DNA of 64,000 bases, from contig CM067082.1 of the NCBI GenBank assembly GCA_034008185.1, forward strand, positions 155,317,895-155,381,894, written 5' to 3'. Shown in pieces: positions 37,877-50,231 of the stretch (its first letter is position 1; every line of letters begins with the position of its first letter). Source of the stretch: Gorsachius magnificus (lineage: Eukaryota > Chordata > Aves > Pelecaniformes > Ardeidae). The notes under the pieces were generated by a model that saw only the letters and a list, made by a program, of their open reading frames with translations, had not been told where the DNA came from and made no database searches. The translations under genes were made by a program, and so were the position numbers.

Positions 37877-40800
37877 GTAACGCTAGGCACTACCTAATCT
37901 CCTGTAGTCACCAGGATGCCTCTGCTGAATCCTTGCATTGACCAATACTCGGATATTCCTTTGGCCAAATTTACTACTGAACAGGTTGTTAAAACAATAA
38001 TTATAAGGGATAACTCACACCTGTGTTACTTTTCTTTTACGTTGGATGAAATTCCACCAGCTTACAAGTGGGGAGAATTAGTTAATCAGGCCATGATTAT
38101 GTTATTAGCTGGAGGCATAACAGCATCACTAAAACAGGATCGAGCTTTTTCTGGGCTTGAGCTCTTGCATTCAGCTTGCCAGAGCATCTGACTGTCTCAG
38201 ATTTGTTCTGTCAAAACCAGAAATCGTTGCTCAGTACCACTGAGAGAGTATCAGTTGATTCCTAGACTGTATTAGCAAAAATGACCATTCTTGTTCCTGG
38301 CTTTGCACAGAGCCATGTTTCTTTATGCATGCACAGAAGAACTGAGTGTCAGTCTAAAATCATCCCACTTCATAAGGTCATTTGAGAACTGAAATCCTGG
38401 TGAAATCAAAGGGACGCATGAAAACCTCCTCTTCCCTTACCCCGTATTATATCCAATGTTTGAAAGGCACACAAGACAAAGGACGAATAAGCAACAGGTA
38501 GGGCTGATTTCTTAACAGCAGCTTTCCTTTTCTCCCCTCTTTCACCCTTCTGCAGGTGAATGCTGAGGGAGTAGATGTTCCCTGTGCTCCTCACTGTTAT
38601 TCCTGCTGCTCAGCATGCTACTGCTTATCTCTCAGCTAATTCACTTTACATACTTGAAGGAGAGTCAGCAAAATGTTTTTCACCTCGGTTTCTTCCCCAG
38701 AACCAAAGTTGGGTTTATTTGCCATGTTGGTTTTTTTTTTTTTTCCTCTCCTCTCTCTCTTCTGTTTTTTTTTCTTTTTTCTTTCTTTTCTCATCCTCCT
38801 GTAGCTAACCTGCAGAACTGGAGTTTCTGGGGCAGCTGTCTGGTATCATTCCTGTCTCTTGATTTGATGTGACCGAGCATCCAGCATCAAGGGATGCTGG
38901 AGAGGAGCCAGGAAAGATCAGGCTCTCGATGAGAAGCTGCAGGGCAGGTAGGTGCTGATAAAGGATGGAGAAAGTGGCTGTGAAGGGTTGATTAATACTG
39001 ATTAATCAAGAGGCACCATCATCAATCATCCTTTAAACTATCCCTCACTGTCCCTTTTCAAGGGTCCTTGCCACCTCTGTTGTAGGCAGACCTTCATCGG
39101 CCATTTGGAGGCATGTGTGACAGATTCTGCACCACCCTGCTCACTGAGGCCACCCAGGAGCATTACTCTCTATGGGGATGTTCAGAAAATGCCCCAAGAG
39201 GTGTTTGGTGGAGGCAGAGAAGACCATGTGGAGAAGAGTGTGTTCCCTATAATATTTTAGTTGGTCAGTTTTGTTGCATGTGGTCCAGCAGATCTCGAGT
39301 TCAATACGCTAACAGGTTCTTCTGCTCTGTCGTTTCCATCAGAGGTTTCAGATTCTCATGGAACTTTTTGTTGGTCGCTCCCTCTTTCCCCTTCTCTTTC
39401 TATCACTGCATTTCATTCCATTCTTATTAAAGCCAGTGGATCCTTAACTAAAACCACTGCTCACCTCCCTGTGGTTCTGTATTTCTGCCTTGAACACAAC
39501 CTGCAGTCTTCACGCTTAGCCACTTCCTCAGTTTCCTTCCGCTTGTTGTGTTAATCTCCGTACCTATCGTTAAGGCACTCGTTCGTTTTGGCATGCCACC
39601 AGACTATTTACTGAAGTTAGGAAAGATTAGATCCACTGATTTTCTGTTGTCACAAAACCCCCCAGGAACCTTATCAAAAAAAGCTATCAGTTACATTGCC
39701 ACGATTTACTTTTGATAAACCGTGTTTTATATTTTATCCAAATCTCCATTTGCTGCCATACTTTCAATTACTCTCTCCTTCAAGTGGCGTTCAAAAGTCT
39801 TGTGTACTTTTGTGCTCAGATTAACTTGCTGATAGCTGTCTGGATCTTTTTCTTCCCCTCCTTCCTACATATAAAAAAGCATTACATTTGTTGACTTTCG
39901 GCCAGATGGTACCACTCCCACCATCCAATCTAAGCACGTTGTTCTCTTTTGAGTGGCTTTCACCTCATATACAAGAGTTTCCATACCCTTGTTTGCCTTC
40001 ACAGTCAGCCCTGTTGTTGTTCTCAGTTATTCAAGCCAAGTCATTTTCACCATGTGTAACTATACCACTTTGTATTAGTAAAAATATATTTATTCTCCGA
40101 ATCGTTGGAGAAGCCAGTGAAGAGAAGTGGGGGGTGGGGCTGCATGTGACTTCCTTTTTTTCGGGACTATGTTTGGTTTTCTTTTGAATTTCAGCACTTT
40201 GCATAGCAATCTCACTTTTTTTTTTTTTTTTCCTGTTGTGGTTCTCTTTTTGTTCATGTCACTGAAGACATCTTCTGCCTAGCTGAGTTGGTCCTGACAG
40301 CAAAGGCTTCTCGCAGTGCTCTGAGGTTTTCTGCTCCTTGTACTGCTCTAAACATCATTTTCCTTCCAGTCATCAGCTCCTGATCACTCCTAATGCCCGT
40401 CTCAGGTTTTATCTTTCTAATTATCTAATCTATTATTTCCCTAATATCCAGTATCCCTAAAGTGAGATTTTAAGTCTTCCTCTTCTTCCCACAGAACAAA
40501 TGCTGACTCCTTCCCTACCTTTTTTTCCATCCAAATTCTCTTTTCCTCTCTTGGCTCTTTGCTGGCTGACCAGGGTATTTTGAGGAGAAAGTGTAAATAT
40601 TTCATAGAAAGCTGGACATCTCTGACAGATGTGGTCATCAGCATATGGACAGAAAAGTCTTTCAGAGACATGCAAATGCTGGTAACACAGAGTGTGCAGC
40701 ATTTAAGGGTTTTTTTTTTTCTGACTGCTTTTGTCTGTCTTCAGTATAAGGAAGGAATTTTGGGACACAGCCAGACCAACCTGATATTTTTTGTTGTGGG

Positions 40801-41080
40801 TTTTCTATTGTGGGTTGGGGTTTTTTGGGGGTTGGTTTTTTTTTGTTTGTTTTGGGTTTTTTTGTGTTTTTTTTTTTAGCTAGTGACTTGCTGAATGATC
40901 TTGGGCTTTCTGCTTGGATTCTCCATCTGCCAAAAGAGGCTAGAGGAGGTACAACCTTTGTAAAATGTTTTGAGATCTACAGCCAGTGGCATCACCCAAG
41001 AGAGGTCTGGTGATACTGTACTGCTAAGATTTGGGTTTGCCATCTAAGCATTCATTTTTTGTGTCATTTGTGCCCTTTAT
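37877..41080. other. Non-coding stretch with pyrimidine and G/T tracts
   Basis: No exon recognised. It includes a T/C-rich run near 38730-38803 and a G/T block at 40787-40879. Open frames do not exceed about 110 codons and lack motifs. Confidence 0.5.
40787..40879 (+). repeat. T/G low-complexity block
   Basis: Long T runs alternate with G runs (GTGGG, TTTTTTGGGGG, TTTTGGG). The minus strand reads as an A/C block resembling 32443-32535. The hydrophobic Phe/Leu/Gly-rich open frame through it (40559-40879) is an artefact. Confidence 0.8.
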
Positions 41081-41463
41081 GGAATCATAGAATGGTTTGG
41101 GTTGGAAAGGACCTTCAGAGGTCATCTAGTCCAACTCCCTTGCAGGGACCAGGGACACCTTTAACCAGATCAGGTTGCTCACAGCCCCGTCCAACTCAGG
41201 GCCTCCACCACCTCTCTGGGAAACCCATTCCAGTGTTTCACCCCCCTCATTGTAAAGAAACCATTACCCCTTGTCCTGTCACAGCTGGCCCTACTAAAAA
41301 GATTTTCTGCATCTTTCCTATAGGCTCCTTTTCATTACTGAAAGGCTGCAATCAGGTCTCCCCGCAGCCTTCTCTCATAGGAGAGGTCCTCCAGCCCTTG
41401 GATCATTTTTGTTGCCTCCTCTGGACCTGCTCCAACAGTTCTATGTCCTTCTTGTGCTGAGGG
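41081..41463 (-). mobile_element. CR1 LINE with internal deletions, minus strand
   Basis: Left terminus GGAATCATAGAATGGTTTGG. Compared with its sister copies it lacks the stretch between CCGTCCAAC and GGGCCTCCACC, and the stretch between TTGTAAAGAA and ACCATTACCCC. These are two internal deletions that shift the old ORF2 frame. It continues to the DLLERGQRR-encoding region near 41445. Confidence 0.92.
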
Positions 41464-44400
41464 CAAGGTGCCCTTGTATATTTTCCCTTTTAAATAGACA
41501 AAGCAGAAACATCTTCCCTCTGAGCTTTTTCCCCATCCCCATCCATGTTGTTAGCAGGTAAGGAATAACAAGAGAAAATGCCCAGCGCAATAAAGTAGAA
41601 TTAATTACCTGCCTGAGTAGCCGGTTCATCACAATCTAGTTGCACAGTGGAAAGCAGCTGCAAGTTGACTTTGCTTCAGGGACCAATGGGAAGCCAGACT
41701 GTAGCTAACAGCCAAGCTGGGATGGTGAGGCCATGAGGCCATGCAGGAAGCGAGGGTGAGATCCTTGCTTCCTTAAAGCCATTGGTAAACTCTTTCCTGT
41801 CCAAGCCTTGCCATGTTCAAACCACGGAAACTGCCGGTGAGTTGCTTTGATTTGTAGTGCAGATATTTCTAGCATCTGACTCTTCACTTCGATCATCTGT
41901 TTCACTTGACGCTCAGCTGTGTACTAAGCAGAAGTGACGATAGTTGAGATGCAGCCCGGTCACAGCATCCTTGCATTCTGGGATCTTGAGTCTTTTCTGA
42001 CTGTTGTTAAGAGGAAGGTGGCTGGGGCTGTCAGAGATACTACATGTGGCCCTCAGGCTCCTGGGAAGACATCAATGCTCTCTTCAGGTGGAAGTGTTGC
42101 ATGCATGCCTGGTTTAGACAGCGCTTGTGTGTGTGTCGTGTCGTATTTGTTAAATTTTCCTGTGTGTCTAAGGCTCTTAGGCTCGTATTACAGCCTGTTT
42201 AACCTGTAGTTTTAAGTCCTTCTTTTCAGCCAGGAAGAGTGGAACCATGTTTTGAATTATTCCCATGTTTTCATACTGACCCTTCACACAGACCACTCAA
42301 AATTGTGCAGGGTGAATGCTCATAGTTTCAGCTCTTGTCTACTCTCTCCTCCCAGAATGTAAGTCCCTCCTAAAATCTCCATCTTTAGTCCATTCATTGA
42401 GTCCTGATGAGAACATGTTCCTCTTTATCCACTGCTCAGATTTACTATGTTCTCAATATAGAATAGCCATTGGGCACGGTGAGGGATATCAGAAACAACA
42501 GCTGAATCCAGAGCTCTCAAACATAAGTGTAATTAGCAGCTTTCCTCTAGGAGAGCTCTTCACAACCAGACAGTGATCTCCAGCATGTTCTGTTCTTCTA
42601 AAGCAAGGCTGTCTGTGTGTCCATCCTGCACTCTCTTAGGTAAGGATCTCTTCAGTTGCTCTCCACATGGTTTTCCCCATTCTCGTGAATCTTGTTCTTT
42701 GTTGCAGCAATGCTCCCCATGGTTGTCCTAACCTTGCTCTCCCTCACATGTTTTAGCAAGTGACTTGCCTTTTTGCTTCCTTCCATCCTCAGCCAAAGAA
42801 GGGAAGGGTGGCCCTGTCCTGGTTTTGTTGCAGGTGGCAGCTCTTGTGCTTGGAGTGCTCCAAATCACTGGGGTATTCTTGACTCCCTCATTATTAAGGA
42901 CAATGACTTGATCCTTTGTTTTGAAACATGGCCTAGGCAGGGAGCTCCTTCCAGTAGGCTCTTCTTCCTGGAAGACATGCCTGGATGCTTCAGATTGTCC
43001 ATGAAAAATCTTTCTATAGAGAGCTCTGATGCTTTATAACAGATGCTTTGTAAATCCGTAAAGAACATCCTCACCCAGAGCCTTGTTGACTGAACCACTT
43101 CTGCTGCGTTTGAAAGAGGGAAGATTCATTTCTTCCTCATCTCTGAATGAACTGAACTCATCTTTTGCCAACATCTTTGTATTTTCCGTACTCTTCTTTG
43201 TAGGTAATCAGTCTTTTGAAGTGAACTCTTTGAAATGAGTTGCGTTTATAGATTGTTCCAGGCATGTACCTGGATTTCAATAGAAAGCTTTGAATAACGG
43301 CACAAACAAGCCCTGTTAGGGGCACTTTCTCAGGATGGGAAGTGATGTATGAATAGCAAAATCATCCTGGAATTGGTTCTAATTTTGTGTAATAAAAGGT
43401 GTTGAAGGTATTGATTGCCAAGAAGGTTAAAACCTTACCACCAACTGTATTATAGAAAGGCGCTATGGTGTCTGCTGGAAGACGTACACTGTAGGAAGGA
43501 TTATAATATGCATGTCTTTTTTCTTATATTTTATATGTTTCTTGTACCTTTATCTCCTCCTGGTTGCTCTTGACAAACCTGTGCTCTGACCCAATTTGCT
43601 TTTTTTTTTTTTTTATGGTTGCTGGGCCACAAGGTCAAAAGAGCCATGTCCTAAATCATTTACTGTTCAGTGAGCTCAGGCAAGTTTCAAGCACTGAGTG
43701 CTGCAAATGCTGAATGTGTCCAGCTTTGACTGCTCAGCTGGAAATGCTAAGGCTGCTATGCTAAAGCAAGGAGAGGGCACCCAGTAAACGCCAAACACTC
43801 TTTTTCATCCACATTGCTAGCTGCCACTGAGCTTCAGAGTGCCTGCTCTGCCTAGGAAAAGCCACACCTGGGACACTGGCTGCTAGACTGCTCTGTAACA
43901 TTCCCACTTCTCTGCTCAGTCCTTCCCTGAGTACGTGAAAAAAAAAACACCAAACCCTGAGTTTGCAATGAGAAGCTGGGCACTGGAAACGCCTCCTCTC
44001 CAGACAACCCTAGAGCTCCAGGTGGAGTTGCTGCTTATTGCAGCTGTGAGAGTTTCCAGCATGAATGGTGGGCAAGCCTGGTCTCAGTCACTCCAGCCCT
44101 TGCTTTACTGATGATGCATTAATGCTGGATTAACACTGAATTTCTAGACATTCTCAGAGCTTTCAGTTCCCGCAAATGTTAAAAGGAGCTGCCCATGTTG
44201 CTAACCAAAACTATTGTTCCTCAAACATGACCGCTGCAGTATTTCTGAGAACTAGAGAACATCCAGTTTTCTTTATCCAGCTCCCTGGTTATAAATAATA
44301 TCCAATAGCCAGCCTTGCAGGAGGCTGGTGGGGTCCTGTTTGCCAAAGGTTCTGTGTACACGATGTATGTACACAGCTCCCAGGCAGTGGGAGAGGTCTA

Positions 44401-44790
44401 GGGGATGATTGAGAACGTGAAGGGCTGGAAAGAAACCACAGGGATTTCACTGTTATTTTGATCAAGTTCTTATTTTGTCACAGCCTCTCGTGACACTGAA
44501 CCGCCCACTTAGGTGCCTGTGGATTCCCCAGGGTGTTGCTCAAACTGCCAGTCTCCCTTGCTTTGGATTTGGGAACCCCTTCTGCTCTACATCCCACCCA
44601 AAGCCTTACAACCTTCTGGGGCCATCTGAGCAGATCTGAGTCCAGTCCAAATCTTCTTCAGAGTTGTGGCAGGTGGACTTGGTCAGTGTCCAACATTTAG
44701 GTTGGATTCGGGAGGAAAATAGGACTCTGGTGACACACTTGGAGTGAACTGGAGCAACAGGAGATGTAGTGGAGAGCAGGCAGGGATGTC

Positions 44791-44814
44791 GGGGGGGGGG
44801 GGGGGGGGGGGGGG
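44791..44814 (+). repeat. G24 homopolymer tract
   Basis: Twenty-four consecutive G, the longest guanine run in the window. It generates proline- or glycine-run peptides in all frames crossing it. Confidence 0.9.
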
Positions 44815-47800
44815 TTGCCCAGGGCAAGAATCAGAGCTGGATGGATGGAGGCTTTGTCAGGAGTTAGCATCTGGCCTGGGACAGAGGAGACAGGAATGAG
44901 CACAAGCAACTCGCAGGTTTTGCTGACACATCTGCTCAGGGCTTTCTCATCCCTTCTGAGCCTGCCACTGAATTAGGTACCACTTCTTCTGTGCAGAGCA
45001 GTCAAGATGTGGCTACTCAGGAGATGACTCGGTGTTGGATGGGCAGCAATTCAGGATAGGATGAACAGGTTACCTGCACATTCTCCTGAAGCCAAGTAGC
45101 TTTTTTGAACAACAGCATTTCAAAGTCAATATATTTAAAAAAAAAAAACAAAAACAAAAACCACCTGTAAACATATTTGAGCAATTGCTGGTCTTTTTCT
45201 GTCAACTTCTTGATAGGAATCCTGCCAGGTACCATCTCACATCTGCTGTTGGAGTACCCTGGGGAAGGATAGTGCTGTCTGGAGGGGAATCATTCAGTTT
45301 AGAGGTGAGCCCAGGTCTGTGGGTTTTCTCATTTAACTTTAGATACCTGTAGCATAGACTTCCATCCCTCTGCCAGTTGCCTAAGGCTCCCTGGTTGAAG
45401 CCGTATAGGGTAAGTTTCCTCTAACCTATTTTAAACAGTTCCTTTAGTTTGAAGTGACTCATGTCCTAAAAGTGCCTGCTCCTCACTTCAGGTGAGGAAG
45501 GATGATCAATGTGCAGTAGGCAGATGTAGATGTACACATTATAGACATGCACTTTTGACCCAGTGGATCACCAGATCATGTTTCTGAGTCCTGGGGGTCA
45601 AGCAGTTCTGGATTTGCATATCCTTTGTATTTCTGCTCTTCCTGTAATTGGCCAAGCAGAAACTTTGGAGGTGAATTTCCTCCAGAAAGTTTGATCAGCT
45701 TAGTGGTTAAAGTTCTGAGCAATCTATAAGAAAAGGAGCAGAATTTTCCTCAAGCAGGCTCTGCTCCTTAGACCTGAACATAAAAGGAAATTAAAAGCAA
45801 TCAGTGACCTCCAATTTCTACAGAAGTCGGGTAGTGGAGTCCTCTTTTTTCCTTCCTTTGCTGTCCCTGTATGCTCTTGGGATAATCACTATCATTCCTT
45901 ATTTTTTCTGAACCATAACAGAGATATTCTAACACTTTGCTCTGAACTGTAAATCTCAACACCACTGATCTCAGTGTTGTAGCATCCCTCTATTTCTGCA
46001 ACAGCCTGACTTCAAAACCTTCCTCTGAGCTTCAGAAAAGGAAATTCATACTTACCTACTCCAGATGATAACTTGAAGTAAGCCGCTAAATGTGTTTATC
46101 CAGCCATCAGAGCTGTCTCCTACTCAGTTGTGAGAATTTACTCAAATGCTGCCTCTCTTTTAATCACTGTGTGTCATTACTCCAGTGCCAGGGCATCACT
46201 TCTTCCTTCAGACCCAAATTCAGCTCTGCTTTCCAAGACAGGCATATACAGGCTTGTCATTAAGGAGTTAAGCAACACAGCTGCTCAGCTTCCCTTTCCT
46301 CCTGGTTCTCCGAGCTCTTTGCAAAACACTCTGCACATGTTTCCTTGATCTTCCAACCCCTCACACAGAAAGGGGACAATCAGAATAAATGAAGTCTCCA
46401 TGCCTCCAAGCTGCTGGATTGATTTGGCCAAGTTGTCTTTGTTTAACAGGGCTTAGATGAGCTGGAAGAAAAACCCCATCTGCTTTCCTTGTCAAATGAT
46501 AGATCTGTTATTGGCATGATTATATTTGGCAGAAGCATAAAATGGAGTGGTTTGAACAGCATAGTGAGAGTCAGGGTACGTGGGTATTTACCCGGACCTC
46601 TTTTATTTGGAAAAGTCTCCTGGGGACACATGCTGCTACCTGTGCTCTGAGAGTCCCTTGCTGCTGGCCGGTTACAGAGTAGTGTCTTTACAACATGAGT
46701 AGAGGTCATGGCAGAATATAGCTTGTCTCTGCTTAAAAAAACATTGGGTTTGCAAGTCCTTCTTTATTGATCCTGCAAAGGCCACACAGGGTGTTTGGTA
46801 TGTTTTGAACTTGGTCTTATCTCTCAGTTTACGTCTATAATACTGGTATCTAACATTCATTCCCCCATGCTCTCCTGGCATATTTTTAACATGATTTTGG
46901 ATTCTTAGACAAAGGTCCTTTAGAACAGCAAATAATTATAATACTCCCTAAATACTTTCTTTTTTTTAATTCTCAAGACCACGAGAGATTTTGCAGCTTT
47001 TACGATTGACAGTGTTATTGTTGGAAATTGTGTTACCCATCAGTGTAGTAAAAATCCTGTGTCGGTGTCCTCCTTTGGTCCACTCTCTTTGCTTATTCTT
47101 GGACTTGTACACAGTATTTTTTTTTGCTTAATCGGAGGGGGTTTAGGAAAAAAACTGCATTTTCCTGAGGATGCTCAAAAGGAAGAAACTAAAAAGAAAC
47201 TGAAAATTTAGTTTTAAGACAGAGCTGAATGAAGTTATGGGAGAAATCAAAGCCAAGATTGTTGCATAAGAAGTTCCTACAGTCCTATGTTCCTACAAAT
47301 AATGAACATAAATGAAAGCCGCTGGACTGAAATTAATGGTGAGCTCTTCTGACAACTAGCCAGAAGTAGGTCCTTCAGGTTATGCTACTGAGGCTTGAAA
47401 TAAGACCTGCCTGTTAAAAGCTTTCATTTTCTTTGCTGTCCCGAGGAAAAAGGCTTGAGAAACCCCATCTCGACCTAGAGCAGTGACTGGAGTCATGTTA
47501 TAGAAGCCATAGGAAGGCAACTGATGCTCTTGTCTTATACCATTACTGCCTTCACAGAAGCCATGGGAAGGTAGTACTGGTATAAGAAATTTTCATTCAG
47601 GTAACTAGAAGTGTTTCTGTGTGTCACTACTGTGTAGGCTCTGGGAGCTGAACAGAAATGGGCAAGGGATGTGATTCCATCATCTGTAGGCTTTTCAATT
47701 CTACTCCTTCCTTGTTTGACTCCAAATCCTGTTATCACTGTGGTCACCCTAGTCCCCATCTCTGCTGGACTCTCCGTAGGGTGAGCTCCAGGTGAGCCCA

Positions 47801-48301
47801 GGAACGCTGTGGGATCAGGAGAAAGGGAGGTACTGAGGCTCACACCGCTTCTTGTAGGCCCATACTCCTGCTTACCTGCAGCTGTGGCTTCGCTTTGAAT
47901 CCCACCTGCCCTTGAGGAGTGGCCATGTGAGCAAAGGAGTTGGCCCATGGTTAGCCTGGCCCTGCTGATGGCAGACAGCATAGATGAGACTAAACATTTC
48001 TGTGGCTCCTTCAGTCTGTGACAATCCTTTGACTTGTATTTAATTAAAGAGTGTACAGAATGGCTTTCTTTGCAGTAGCAGACTGTGCGGTAATCCTCTA
48101 ACAATTGTTGGGATCTGGCGGGAAGGAAAACTCTCATTAATAAAGACTTTGGGGATCACGCCGCATGAGAGTTGCTGCAGAATTCAGAGCTGCAGGAAAT
48201 CACATCCAGAAAAACATTCCCTTCGTCTTTCTGCTCAAGTCTTCAGAGTGTGTGTGCAGGAAAAACAACCTCTGACGTACCCACCATGATTTTCACGTTA
48301 T

Positions 48302-48376
48302 CTTGGGCATGCCAGGAGGGCTTAGTGAAGGAGGGGTTACTGAGTTTCAGCTTCACCCACAGTGGGTATGCCCAAG
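48302..48376 (+). other. Imperfect 75-base hairpin candidate
   Basis: CTTGGGCATGCC (48302-48313) pairs with GGTATGCCCAAG (48365-48376), giving 12 pairs including one G-T. An inner GTGAAG/CTTCAC stem at about 48325-48330 and 48351-48356 leaves a 20-base loop. The size is that of a microRNA precursor, but the middle of the stem pairs poorly. I do not recognise a known microRNA seed. Confidence 0.3.
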
Positions 48377-49357
48377 AAGCTGTGTTACTGTTCGCTACCT
48401 GATGTTAATGTGAGCTAACCAAAGCTGGTCATGCTTTCCCTTTATCTACGCTTTTTGGAGGCGTAATGTGAATTAGTGTAGTCCTCAGCCCCATGTCTGC
48501 GTGGCCAGTTGCCCACTGCAGTGAAAGATGCCAAAGCCTCTGTCTTTTCCACAGGAAAAAAAAAGAAAAACCAAATAAAACAGAACAACACAGGAAAAAA
48601 ACAGACCTGGAGAAGAAGTAAAGTGAGTTTGTACCAAGCAGTCTGTAAAATCTACTTCAAGCTTTTCTAGGAGGAATACACCAAAGAAAGAGAGTTATTT
48701 AGCCCCTTATCCCAGGGAAGATCCCCCTTGGCAGGCAAAACTTGCAGCTCTCAAGGGGTCTTTTCAGCCGTGAGCTGGGACGTGAATTAAGGCAGCTGAA
48801 CTTGTTGCCCTGCTCACCATCATGCCAGCTGAGCTGATGACCTACCAACAGAGAGACACTTTTCTGTTTCCTAATGATGCCCAAAACTGTGATTTTTAAT
48901 TTTTTTTTTAACTCCATCTGCCTTTGTTAGCTTATAGCAATGACGGCTGTGATATGTGAGGGTTATTAGTGTTATCACTAGGGAGGTAGAAGGAGGGTTG
49001 CTGTGATTGGGTTATTTATTTACTTGTTTAGTTAATGCGGAAAATGAGCCATAAACTATAAGGCCTCCAATGTGAGTCTGTTTTTTGACCTTGATGATTC
49101 AATTAAAGGTCTTTAGACATTAAATTCACACATCACTGACCTTCTCCAGCTAAATAGTAAGTATTTTAGTTTGAACTGGTCCAACTACAGTCAGTGAAGT
49201 GGTATGAAAGCCTTCAGGGCTGATGCTCGCTAGCTCCCTGTGGAGTAGAAGGAATGGTAAAAATAATTTCAGATTAAACATACAGCTTTTACCCACCTAA
49301 AATGAAGGAAGATGTGGCAGAGAGAAGGTGAAATACATCCCGCTCTTTTTTTGTTTA

Positions 49358-50231
49358 TAGAATCATAGAATCATTTAGGTTGGAAAGGACCTTTAAGATC
49401 ATCAAGTCCAACCATAAACTAACCCTGCCATCCCACCACTAAACCCTGTCCCTAAGCACCTCATCTCCCCAGCTTTTAAATCTCCCCAGGGATGGGGACT
49501 CGACCACTTCCCTGGGCAGCCCCTTCCAGTGCCTGACAGCCCTTTTGGTGAAGAATTTTTTCCTAATGTCCAACCTAAACCTGCCCTGGTGCAGCTTGAG
49601 GCCATTTCCTCTTGTCCTATTGTCTGTTACTTGGGAAAAGAGACCAACACCCACCTCACTACAGCCTCCTCTCAGGTAGTTGTCGAGAGTAATAAGATTT
49701 CCCCTCAGCCTCCTCTTCTCCAGGCTGAACCCCCCCAGCTCCCCCAGCCTCTCCCCAGCAGCCTGGGGCTCCAGACCCCTCCCCAGCTCCGCTGCCCTTC
49801 TCTGGACACGCTCCAGGTCCTTCTGAGAGGGAGGGGCCCAACCCTGACCCCAGCATTCGAGGGGCGGCCCCCCCAGTGCCCAGCACAGGGGCACGGTCCC
49901 TGCCCTGCTCCTGCTGGCCACACCACTCCTGATACAAGCCAGGATGCCGCTGGCCTTCTTGGCCACCCGGGCACCCTGCTGGTTCATATTCAGCTGGATG
50001 TCAGCCAGTCCCCCCAGATCCCTCTCTGCCAAGCAGCTTTCCAGCCACTCTTCCTCATGCCTATAGCGTTGCATGGGGTCATTGTGACCCAAGTGCAGGA
50101 CGCGGCACTGAGCCTTTTTGAACCTCATACAATTGGCCTCGGCCAATCGATCCAGCCTGTCCAGATCCCTCTGTAGAAGGATCTGTAGATCAACACTCCT
50201 GCCCAACTTGGCATTGTGTGAAAACTTACTG
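49358..50231 (-). mobile_element. Longest CR1 LINE copy, minus strand, open ORF2 tail
   Basis: At about 870 bases this is the longest CR1 here. The minus-strand frame at 49439-50206 is open for 255 codons. In order it shows [60 protein letters not shown], the [14 protein letters not shown] region, [33 protein letters not shown] and [14 protein letters not shown], ending in a stop. This is the end of the reverse-transcriptase polyprotein. The endonuclease and catalytic RT core are missing, so the copy is 5' truncated and cannot move by itself. Retention of the frame suggests a fairly young insertion. Confidence 0.95.

Larger units (their letters stand above)
41464..49357. other. Non-coding stretch, no exon recognised
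   Basis: About 8 kb without a recognisable exon or young repeat. It holds a G24 tract at 44791-44814, an A-rich run near 45137-45161 and a 75-base hairpin candidate at 48302-48376. The minus-strand frame at 47535-48137 (200 codons) has no family signature and is probably chance. Confidence 0.5.

Noticed and set aside
47535..48137. 200-codon minus-strand open frame
   Set aside because: No recognisable domain and atypical composition; no CpG island or neighbouring exon. A translated search would settle it.
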